From the NCBI RefSeq assembly GCF_000949635.1, contig NZ_BAFN01000001.1, positions 2,531,673 to 2,595,672 on the forward strand: a DNA stretch of 64,000 nucleotides, given 5' to 3'. Source of the stretch: Candidatus Brocadia sinica JPN1 (lineage in GTDB: Bacteria; Planctomycetota; Brocadiia; Brocadiales; Brocadiaceae). Shown here piece by piece: positions 30,782 to 38,588 of this stretch (its first letter is position 1; each line of letters opens with the position of its first letter). Below the pieces are notes generated by a model. The model was not told the origin of the DNA, made no database searches, and was given only the letters and a program-made list of their open reading frames with translations. The position numbers and the translations under genes were made by a program.

Positions 30782-31501
30782 ATGGAAGAACTTAAAAAAA
30801 TTATACTCCGGATTGTTTCAATCCTCCTGATTACCTTTTTGCCCTGCGGCGGGCTTCTGATGGTATATTTTTACACGTCTCCCAAAATTGCCGAATACTA
30901 CGATGTGAAGGAGAAGCGTGCCGTATTGGATATTTTTAAGATACCTTACCGCGCTAAGGAAAATAACATATTGGGTTTTCATTTTAAGAGCTACGACAAA
31001 AAGGATATCAAGGAGGTTTTTGGAAAAAACATAACAATCGAAGAACCAACATCGGTATCCTGGAATGTTCAACGGGCTGGCACACAAACAGTCAAAGAAA
31101 AACCAAACGGTGGGAAAAGGATTTTTAAATATGTAAAAGATGGAAATTTGCAGGGTGTTGGATTTGTTGAATCCAGGATGGGTTACGGTTACAACAAATC
31201 GAGTATTATGTCTCTTTTTATCTGTGTTGAGCCTGATCTGGAAACACTGAAAGGTATTGAGGTGCTGGACCATAGTGAAACACCCGGTTTGGGGGGTAGG
31301 CTTACCGAGGATCAGTTTAAGAAACAATTTATTGGAAAAAAGTTGAGACCCAGGATACTGGTGGTTAAGGGAAGGAAGGCTGCGGGTGCTAATGAGGTGG
31401 ATGCGATTACTGGCGCCACGAATACAAGCAAAGGAATCGAGTCTTTTCTTAACGATGCCATGAAAGAATTTTGGGAAGGGCAAGGGGACATTAAATGGTA
31501 G
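30782..31501 (+). CDS. nqrC: Na+-translocating NADH:quinone reductase subunit C
   Basis: The 239-residue protein has one N-terminal membrane helix (about 12-32) and a periplasmic FMN-binding domain. The flavin-attachment motif ITGATNTSKGIE is near 208, and HSETPGLGGRL near 163 is also typical. FMN is joined to the threonine by a phosphoester bond. A 141-base gap separates it from nqrB, and it overlaps nqrDE by 7 bases. Confidence 0.93.
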   Translation: MEELKKIILRIVSILLITFLPCGGLLMVYFYTSPKIAEYYDVKEKRAVLDIFKIPYRAKENNILGFHFKSYDKKDIKEVFGKNITIEEPTSVSWNVQRAGTQTVKEKPNGGKRIFKYVKDGNLQGVGFVESRMGYGYNKSSIMSLFICVEPDLETLKGIEVLDHSETPGLGGRLTEDQFKKQFIGKKLRPRILVVKGRKAAGANEVDAITGATNTSKGIESFLNDAMKEFWEGQGDIKW

Positions 31502-32910
31502 GGTTAAAACGAAACATACGAAAGATTTCCAAATATTTTATGAGGGATAACCTCATCCTGACGGCCGGAGCAGGACTTGGGTTCTGCTCCTCCCTTGCAG
31601 TAACAAACAAACTGGAAAATTCCCTCACCATGGGAATCGGCGTAACACTGGTAACATCTGGCAGCTTTTGCATGGTCTATCCCTTCAAGCGGCTTATATC
31701 CACAGCCGGAACACATCATAAAATTTCCCTTTTAATGATTATTGTATCTGTCTTTGTGGCCATTTTTGGATTTTTTGCACAGGCCTTTGTTCCTGAGATT
31801 ACAGCCAATATAAAGGCATACATCGATCTTATTACGACGAATTGCATCGTGCTTGCCGTTATTTCCGAGGGGTTGACTGTTGACTTTTGGGAGGCCCAAA
31901 AGAAGATATTGAAGGCCTGCCTTGGATATTCCATGGCTTTGATCCTGCTTGCATTTCTGCGGGAACCCCTGGGTTTTGGAACGATTATGGGCTTTCCTGT
32001 GCTTTCGGATACATTCCCGCGGGTTGTTCTCATGGTTACACCGGTGGGGGGATTCTTTGCGCTTGCTGCCTTCAGACTCCTGTTGCGTCCTTTTCTTCTC
32101 AGGGCAGGGATTGTATATCAAGAGGCATCTTCTTGTGAGTGTGCCGCTGCTACAAACGGAGGAGTTCCCATTGTCACATCCCGTCCGAAGCGGGGAATCT
32201 CCAGGGTATCTTTAGTCGCAATAGGGTTGGGTGTCTGTCTGTTTATTAGCCTTATTATCCATATGCAAACAATCCCGACTCTTCATCAGCATTTCCTCAT
32301 TCTTTTCCCTGTCCTGCTCAATGCCCTTTTCTTTGATGGGATTGTGCTAAGTAAACTGTTAGGGATATGCCCCTTGCTAAACAAATCACGTCAAATTGAT
32401 GCGGCATGGAAGATGGGAGTTGCTGTGATTATTGTCATAACATTGTCCACGGCATTGAACTGGTTGGTATATCATCATATCCTGGTCAGGTGCAGTGACT
32501 TCCTGTCCACATATTCGTCTCTCCCTATCCGGTTAGAAGCTATTTTCTATCTGACGGTCTTCATCGTTACTATTGCCGTGTTCGTGCAGATTTTGAGTGT
32601 GCTCTTAAGAAAATTTGCAAAAAATGTATACGAACAGATGGGGCAGTTCCTGGAACTTATCACGGTCAATTGTATTGTCCTTGCCAGCGCCACGTTTACG
32701 ATTCCCACGGGGGCAAAGTTTCTGGTTACAACCGTGACGGCGTTTGGATACGGGCTTCACTGGATGATGGTCGTTGTGTGGTTGGCCTTGTTAAGACGTC
32801 AGCGTCTCTTCGTTCCAACTACTGCCTGGGATGAAGACACCATTGCTATTTTACTTCTGGGTATCATGGCTGCTATCTTTACTGGTATTGGCATGATTCA
32901 TATTTTTTAA
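31495..32910 (+). CDS. nqrDE: Fused Na+-NQR subunits D and E
   Basis: The 471-residue membrane protein contains two homologous halves, each about 200 residues. The first matches NqrD (CSSLAVTNKLENSLTMGIGV near 28, ITTNCIVLAVISEGL near 106, FLREPLGFG). The second matches NqrE (ITVNCIVLASATF near 387, GYGLHWMMVVVWLALLR). NqrD and NqrE are normally separate, topologically inverted six-helix proteins. A linker of about 40 residues with a cysteine-containing loop (SSCECAAATNG) joins them. The reading frame is continuous and no ribosome site lies between the halves. Confidence 0.92.
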   Translation: MVGLKRNIRKISKYFMRDNLILTAGAGLGFCSSLAVTNKLENSLTMGIGVTLVTSGSFCMVYPFKRLISTAGTHHKISLLMIIVSVFVAIFGFFAQAFVPEITANIKAYIDLITTNCIVLAVISEGLTVDFWEAQKKILKACLGYSMALILLAFLREPLGFGTIMGFPVLSDTFPRVVLMVTPVGGFFALAAFRLLLRPFLLRAGIVYQEASSCECAAATNGGVPIVTSRPKRGISRVSLVAIGLGVCLFISLIIHMQTIPTLHQHFLILFPVLLNALFFDGIVLSKLLGICPLLNKSRQIDAAWKMGVAVIIVITLSTALNWLVYHHILVRCSDFLSTYSSLPIRLEAIFYLTVFIVTIAVFVQILSVLLRKFAKNVYEQMGQFLELITVNCIVLASATFTIPTGAKFLVTTVTAFGYGLHWMMVVVWLALLRRQRLFVPTTAWDEDTIAILLLGIMAAIFTGIGMIHIF

Positions 32911-32925
32911 GCTTGGAGTGAAACA

Positions 32926-34554
32926 ATGACCATCCCCCTTATACTTGGTGCAGGTATACTTGCACTGTTGGTTTTGCTACTCAGTATATTTAGCGAGATA
33001 GCCTACCAATTCTTTGGGCGAGGTGAAAAACGCAAGCTTACGGTATTGAGTGATGACGAGTACAAAAAGGAGTTAGACATCGAGGGGGGGGAAAGGCTCC
33101 TTTCCTTGCTTCAGAACAGAGGATTTAACATTCCTGCCGCCTGTGGGGGTATGGCTACCTGTGGCCAGTGTAAGGTAAAACTCCTCACCGATGTCGGGAC
33201 TTATACGGCTGTAGAAACTCCCCATTTTGACATGCGTACCAGAGAGGCATCCAGGAAATTTTTAGAGCAGGGAGAAGGTGATGGATATGTGCGATTGGCC
33301 TGCCAGGTCAGGGTCGAAAAGGACATAGAACTGTATCTCCCAAAAGATACATTGCATGTGAAAAAATACACTGCCCGGGTAATTAAGAAAAGGGCGCTTA
33401 CCAGCGATAAGATGGAGATGTGGCTCAAACCATCGAAACCTATTCAATATAAGCCAGGACAATATATCCAATTAGCAATTCCTGAAGATTTTGTAGAAGA
33501 GCATTATAAAAAGTATGGCAACTTTATTAAGGAAGCATGCAAGAATCTGGGAAAAGAGTTCATTCCGTATGTGCCAGGCACTACGCTGTACAGGGGATAT
33601 TCACTGGCCTCTACGGAGCCGGAACTTTTAAAACTCATTGTTCGAATGGCTCCTGTTGATCCGACCATGTCCATAGAAAAGGGCGGTCCTCCTTGCATAG
33701 GGCCGAGTTGTGTGCATAACTATATCCTGGAGAAAAGCCTGTGGAATTTTTTTCGTGGTGAAAAGATTCATTTTACCGGGCCTTATGGTCATTTTATGCT
33801 GAAGGGAGAACCGCACACTGCTGTTTTTGTGGCTGGCGGGGCAGGTTTGGCGCCCATTATGGCAGTTTTGGATCAATGGTTTCAGGAAGGCAGGCAGGAT
33901 AAGGCGATATTTTTCCTGGGTGAGAGACGATTCCAGGATATTCCCATGGCTTATTTACCCAGGTGGTTAAACTGGCAACGAAAGAACCCCAATTATAAAT
34001 TTGTACCGGTACTTTCAGGCGCATTTCGAGGCGACAATCCTGCCGAATTGAATGATGTGGACAAAAAATGCCTCCACTGCGTTCCTCCGGAAGGCAAGCA
34101 GATTATCAAAGAACAAGGGCTTGTGGATGAGACGGGTAATCAATGGAAAGGTGAGGTCGGGTTTATAGGGCCGCTCCTGAGAAAATATCTTTCACCCGAT
34201 CTCAATATCGTGTTTTATCTCTGTGGGCCGTCTCCGATGACAGTAACCGTTATTGATGCGGCAGCAAACCAATTGGACTTAAAGAAGGAAAATGCCCTTT
34301 TTGACGACTTCACCGGCACCCTGACTCCCTCTGTAGACCTGATCTATCAAAAGCTCGAAATCAAAGAAAAGATTTATGGCTTAAACATACCCAACGCCGA
34401 CAAGCTCATCGAAAAGATCGGCCATATCCTTATCATCCAATTGATATTGAAAGACAAGATTGAAGAAAGTTACCGCTTCCTCGACCTGGTAAGAGGGGCG
34501 CTTGGGAAGTCAGCACAAGAATTGGAATCGATGCTGCTTTCATATAAAAGCTAA
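32926..34554 (+). CDS. nqrF: Na+-translocating NADH:quinone reductase subunit F
   Basis: The 542-residue protein has one N-terminal membrane helix, a 2Fe-2S ferredoxin domain (CGGMATCGQCKVKL near 68 plus a later cysteine near 125), an FAD domain (RGYSLAS near 224) and an NAD domain (AGGAGLAPIM near 304; YLCGPSPMTVTV near 429). It oxidises NADH and passes electrons to FAD and then to the iron-sulfur cluster. It is longer than the typical 405-residue NqrF: there are extra insertions around 155-220 and 245-280, and an extra 80 residues at the C-terminus after the NAD domain. Confidence 0.93.
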   Translation: MTIPLILGAGILALLVLLLSIFSEIAYQFFGRGEKRKLTVLSDDEYKKELDIEGGERLLSLLQNRGFNIPAACGGMATCGQCKVKLLTDVGTYTAVETPHFDMRTREASRKFLEQGEGDGYVRLACQVRVEKDIELYLPKDTLHVKKYTARVIKKRALTSDKMEMWLKPSKPIQYKPGQYIQLAIPEDFVEEHYKKYGNFIKEACKNLGKEFIPYVPGTTLYRGYSLASTEPELLKLIVRMAPVDPTMSIEKGGPPCIGPSCVHNYILEKSLWNFFRGEKIHFTGPYGHFMLKGEPHTAVFVAGGAGLAPIMAVLDQWFQEGRQDKAIFFLGERRFQDIPMAYLPRWLNWQRKNPNYKFVPVLSGAFRGDNPAELNDVDKKCLHCVPPEGKQIIKEQGLVDETGNQWKGEVGFIGPLLRKYLSPDLNIVFYLCGPSPMTVTVIDAAANQLDLKKENALFDDFTGTLTPSVDLIYQKLEIKEKIYGLNIPNADKLIEKIGHILIIQLILKDKIEESYRFLDLVRGALGKSAQELESMLLSYKS

Positions 34555-34670
34555 CTATAAAAAAAATCATTGAGATACTGAGGCGCATAAGATTTATTTT
34601 ACAACACTTTTCTATACGCCCTGTTTCTCTTCTGTGTACTCTGTGGTCGCCACCTGTAGAATGACTTTTC

Positions 34671-35357
34671 ATGAGATACCTAATTTTAATTACTTTATTT
34701 TTCATAACTTTTGCATCCGCTCCTCAGATGTCTGCGCAAGATTTTTTCCCCATTACAGACTTTAGTAAGGAGGAACTGGCTAAGGGTGAGCCTGTGGGCT
34801 GGAAGACCCATAAAGGTATTTGCAGGGAGATTAAGAGCAAGATCATGCCCAGGATAGTGGAAATTGAAGGTCGAAGGACACTCTATGTAAATGCCCGTGA
34901 TAATGGTTCTATTCTCTTTAAGCCAGCAGGTCTTAACCCGAAAGAATATCCCTTTTTGAGCTGGAACTGGAAGATATCCAACATCCTGCCGGAAAGCCGG
35001 GAAAAAGAAATTGGTGGCGATGATTACCCTGCTGCTGTGTGTATAGTTTACGGTAAGACATTTCTTTCAATACCATATTGGTACAGGATATTAATCTATG
35101 TTTATGGAAATAACGTAGCTATGGGGGAACGATTTGAAAATCCCTGTGAGGTCAAGGCAAGGATGATCGTAGTGCAGAGTGGTGAAAAAGATGCGGGTAA
35201 GTGGCTCAGTTATAAGATGAACCACTACCAGGACTATATCAGGGAATTTGGAGAGGAACCACCCAGGATTATCTATGTGGGAATTCAGACCAATGCCGAC
35301 CGCACCCACGGAAGGGTTGAGGCATGGTACTCGGATATTTTTTTGAATAGATACTAA
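34671..35357 (+). CDS. DUF3047 family exported protein
   Basis: The 228-residue protein has a signal peptide (YLILITLFFITFASAPQMSA) and matches DUF3047 in its core: FLSWNWKISNILPE near 100, GDDYPAAVCIVYG, and a C-terminal IYVGIQTNADRTHGRVEAWYSDIFL (its ends given). Function is unknown. It lies 116 bases after nqrF on the same strand but has its own gap, so linkage to the NQR operon is uncertain. Confidence 0.85.
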   Translation: MRYLILITLFFITFASAPQMSAQDFFPITDFSKEELAKGEPVGWKTHKGICREIKSKIMPRIVEIEGRRTLYVNARDNGSILFKPAGLNPKEYPFLSWNWKISNILPESREKEIGGDDYPAAVCIVYGKTFLSIPYWYRILIYVYGNNVAMGERFENPCEVKARMIVVQSGEKDAGKWLSYKMNHYQDYIREFGEEPPRIIYVGIQTNADRTHGRVEAWYSDIFLNRY

Positions 35358-35700
35358 CCCAAGGTTGGGTAACGCTGAATGCCCACAACGTAATCTCCCC
35401 ACGTCTCCCTTTGAGACTGTGTCGTAATTACCGCGAAAGGGGGGGGATTAATTGTGCTATGCCAAAAGAAGAACAGCAGACGGTAAGCGTTTCCTTAGTA
35501 TTTTTTCCTAAAAAAGTATCATCTTTTTCATAAGTACCTGAAGAAACAACATCTATTCAAACTGAAGTACGAATTCAAATAGCAAGTGATATTGAACTCG
35601 GACGTCACTTGCGAATTGAGGGTAACGGAACACGCCAGCTTGGTAGCGCCTACAATTGTTGTATAGCGAGTGTTCTGCGGTAAATCCAGGCATGTTCATG
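35358..35700. other. Intergenic region before the IS element
   Basis: The 340 bases hold no clear gene. A short 24-codon frame beginning MPKEEQQTVSV near 35460 may be a relic of a lost gene. Nothing else is recognised. Confidence 0.35.
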
Positions 35701-37353
35701 TTAGCCCGACTTTCGCAATTCGCACTCAAAAACGGTTATTTTTGGGCATGTATAGCTGGGAAACCCTTGATATTAAAGGGGTGAATTTTCAAAACGGCTT
35801 GTAGTGCCGACCTAGCCTATTGACGCATGCAAGGGAAACTGCGAAAATGCTTGCATGTTTCTCCGAGAAAAATCACGGACGAAGGATGGAAAAACACACC
35901 GGTATTGGAGCGTTGTAGAGAACCGCCGGGTCAGCGGAAGAAGAGTGGTGCAGCGGCAAGTGCTCTACCTGGGAGAACTCAATGATAACCAACGGGCGGG
36001 ATGGATTCGAACGATAGAGGCGATTTCGGGTGCAAAACCCAAAGCAAAACAACTGGCGTTATTTCCGGATGACTAGGAAGAATTGCCCATACTGGGCTGT
36101 GAAACCATCCGGGTGAGGTTGGACAAAATAGAATTGCGCCGTCCGTGTGAATGGGGTGCGAGCTGGTTGGGATTGTATGTGTGGAATCTTCTGGAACTGG
36201 ACACCTTTTGGAGAGGGCGTTTGCCGTCAAGCCGCAAGGGGACAAGCTGGCTGAATATGCTGAAGGCGCTCGTCTGTTACCGGCTGATAGATCCGGGAAG
36301 CGAATTTCGTTTTCACCGTGAGTGGTATGTGCGGAGCGCAATGGGAGAGCTGTTGGGGGAAGATGATTCGCTGGCACAGAAGGACAAGCCGTATCGTTGT
36401 TTGGATTTGCTGCTTGAGCATCGCGACGAGCTGTTTGGTTTTTTAAAAGGGCAATGGGGCAAGCTGCTTGGCGCGAAGTATGATGTGCTGCTGTATGATT
36501 TGACGAGTGCGTATTTTGAAAGTGATCCGCCACCGACGGGATCTGGGGGTAAAAAACGGTTTGGGTACAGCCGGGACAAACGTTCAGATTGCGTTCAGGT
36601 ATTAACGCCGGAAGGATTTCCCGTGGCCTACGAAGTATATCCCGGGAATACAAGAGACACTGCGACACTGGAGGAATTTCTGGATAGGATCGAAAAGCAG
36701 TATGGGAAATTCCGGCGCACCTGGCTCATGGATCGTGGTATTCCAACGGAGGATATGTTGGAAAAGATGCGTTCCCGAGGGATTGATTATTTGGTTGGCA
36801 CCCCGAAGGGACATTTGACCCGTGTTGAAAAACCGTTGCTCGAACAGACCTGGATGCAGGCGCGAGAAAGCGTCAGCGTGAAAAGTCTTCAGCAAGAATC
36901 GAAGTTCTACGTCTCTGTGAAAAGCCATGACCGTGTAGCCAAGGATCGCTTTCCATCCGTCCCATATGGCACCAATTGGAAAAGAGAATTGAAGCCCATA
37001 TTTTTGTCTCCTTTTTGGCTTTTTGTCTCCACACGGCGTTGCGAAATCTTGCGCGGGAACGAGCCGCAGGGCTGACATCCGAAGCCATTTTGGAAAAAAT
37101 GTCGAACATTCAAATGATTGATGTTCATTTACCAACCACGGATGGCCGTCACATTGTCATGAGCCGATATACACAGCCAGAAAAGGATGTTTCTCTCCTT
37201 TTGGCACAATTGGGATTGACGCTTCCTGAACAACCTCCGCCCAAGGTTTATGCCTCAGGACAGGTCGGTCTGTAGTGCCGACCTTTTTCCACGATCCCTT
37301 GAATTTACTGGCTTAGCGGCTTATACACCCCTCGAATTGCGAAGGTCTGGTTA
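35701..37353 (+). mobile_element. Decayed IS1634-type insertion sequence
   Basis: Imperfect terminal inverted repeats of about 20 bases bound the element. On the left is TTAGCCCGACTTTCGCAATT at 35701; on the right, the reverse complement of the sequence ending at 37353 reads TAACCAGACCTTCGCAATTC. The inner transposase is broken (see the pseudogene). About 155 bases of 5' non-coding sequence precede the transposase. A 5' fragment of a second copy lies at 47596. No target duplication is evident. Confidence 0.8.
35855..37275 (+). pseudogene. IS1634-family transposase, broken by a stop and an internal deletion
   Basis: The frame starting at 35855 (MFLREKSRTKDGKTHRYWSV) is cut by an in-frame TAG at 36074-36076. 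It continues in the same frame from 36083 with typical transposase motifs: YDLTSAYFE, RFGYSRDKRSDCVQV-like KKRFGYSRDKRSD, and TWLMDRGIPT. Near 36948 about 100 residues of the family sequence are missing, and the downstream part (LEKRIEAHIFVSFLAFCLHT and MIDVHLPTTDGRHIV) lies in another frame ending at 37275. The DDE-type enzyme is therefore inactive. Confidence 0.88.
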
Positions 37354-37503
37354 GGAAATTTTCTGATATAAATTTATATTTTTTCATTGACACATATGTA
37401 TGAATTTTAGAGAATTCCCGTTAATTCCTGAGCTAAACCACCCGCTAGCCACCAGCTACGCTGGTGGTACTGAGTTAATGCAAGGAATTTCAAATTGCAG
37501 TTG

Positions 37504-37554
37504 TAGCACGAACTTCAGTTCGCTTACATCCCATGCGAACTAAAGTTCGCGCTA
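37504..37554. repeat. Long hairpin directly before intron copy 1
   Basis: Arms 37504-37523 and 37535-37554 are 20 bases each and pair with two mismatches (TAGCACGAACTTCAGTTCGC against its partner), with an 11-base loop. The group II intron starts at the very next base. Palindromes with GCGAACT-AAGTTCGC arms are REP-like. A smaller palindrome (CCACCAGC-TAC-GCTGGTGG) lies about 50 bases upstream. Confidence 0.8.
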
Positions 37555-38283
37555 GTGCGCCTGAGAGTGCGCAATGTCAGAGGGGTGAAAGTCCCCTTCA
37601 GGGAAAACGCTTTCCAAACCTGTAACCGACCGTAACTGCGACACCGTGAGGTGTGGTGGAGAGCAACGGGAGGTGAAAAGCTGGTTCGTAGGATAACAAA
37701 CTCGATTCGGCCTGTTGTAACGGTGAGCCTGCTAGGGAATGGCGAAGCCCAGACCTTTGAGAGGAGAAAAAAGAAGAAAGGAAGCCTCATAAGCTGAGGG
37801 GTAGCGTGATAAAGCGATGGTAGGGAACAATGGGTGGTTGGAGACGGAATGGCTGGAAGGCAAGGTGCATGAATCAGGAATACCTGATAGAGGGAGTGAC
37901 TGTATCAGGAGATAGAGCCTCCATAGGAGCGAAGAGACACCGTAATGGGTGTGGAGCAAAGGGAGGCAGGAAGGTGGAGGTATGAAGTGGACAAGTCAGG
38001 AAGCCAAACCAATGTGAGTGGCCGAGATGCCTAAGCAAATTGGAGAAATCCAGAGAGAACAGGATTGAACTTGGCTTGTAGCGGAATACTTGCTGACGGT
38101 CGATATAAGATGAATGATGAGAAGCGCTGCCATCATTATTAATCTTGGGTTGTTCACGGTAATCACAGCCCATGTATTAATCTGTCAATCCCGAAGGGGT
38201 AACCACTGACTGGAGAGCCGTATGCGGGAGATCCGCCTGTACGGTTCGGAGGGAGGGGAGGCGAAAGCCTTCCCTACCCCTAT
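37555..38283 (+). mobile_element. Group II intron without an intron-encoded protein, copy 1
   Basis: The 729-base unit starts GTGCGCC, matching the GUGYG 5' consensus. It ends with a domain V hairpin (GAGCCGTATGCGGG to TGTACGGTTC near 38215-38247) carrying the AGC triad, then a domain VI hairpin with a bulged A seven bases from the 3' end at ...CCCTAT. Domain I-type sequences such as GGTGAAAGTCC and CGTAACTGCGACACCGTGAGG are present. Domain IV holds no reverse transcriptase; a start like ATGAAGTGGACA is stopped within 12 codons. The copy at 47886 is nearly identical. It would need a maturase in trans to move. Confidence 0.87.
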
Positions 38284-38334
38284 CGTTGAAAAAGTTGCCG
38301 AAAAGGCCTGATTTAAACGACAACAAAGAAAGAC

Positions 38335-38455
38335 ATACGATAAGGGCAAACCCTGAGTGATCAGGGGACGCAAAGGAAAGGGTCTTGATAAGCCGTTGAA
38401 ACGGTTTAAACAGTTTCAGCGGCTTATGGGAAAGATAGCCTTACTGCCGAAGATG
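38335..38455 (+). promoter_or_regulatory. Cyclic di-GMP-I (GEMM) riboswitch aptamer
   Basis: The sequence has the GEMM-I landmarks in order: AAGGGCAAACC at 38342, GGGGACGCAAAG at 38363, GGGTCTTGA, an extra stem (AAGCCG...CGGCTT), and GATAGCCTTACTGCCGAAG at 38434. These match the conserved P2 tetraloop receptor, the G that stacks on c-di-GMP and the closing strand. The aptamer's 3' strand is also the 5' arm of a terminator, so ligand binding should favour read-through into the large secreted-protein gene. Copy 2 is at 48843 on the other strand. Confidence 0.85.
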
Positions 38456-38492
38456 TTTTTAGGAAAATCTTTGCAGTAAGGCTTTTTTGTTT
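38438..38492 (+). terminator. Riboswitch-controlled intrinsic terminator
   Basis: GCCTTACTGC (38438-38447) pairs with GCAGTAAGGC (38473-38482) and is followed by TTTTTTGTTTT; an inner AAGAT/ATCTT pairing extends the hairpin. The first arm is part of the c-di-GMP aptamer, so the two folds exclude each other. This predicts a genetic ON switch for the gene at 38589. Confidence 0.85.
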
Positions 38493-38588
38493 TGTAGGAA
38501 GATTGTTTTAACCACAGAGACACAAAGAAAAGCCTTCTGGATTACGGACATTTTCGCCGGATTCATCTTGAAAAGGAGGGGTAATTTT

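Noticed and set aside
37874-38173. 99-residue minus-strand reading frame starting MGCDYREQPK, repeated at 48207-48506
   Set aside because: It lies antisense inside both group II introns and is conserved only because the RNA is. It is a common false protein call over such introns.
38344-38492. Reading the leader of the giant gene as coding from an ATG at 38487
   Set aside because: That start lies in the terminator T-run. The ATG at 38589 has a strong ribosome site and a signal peptide.
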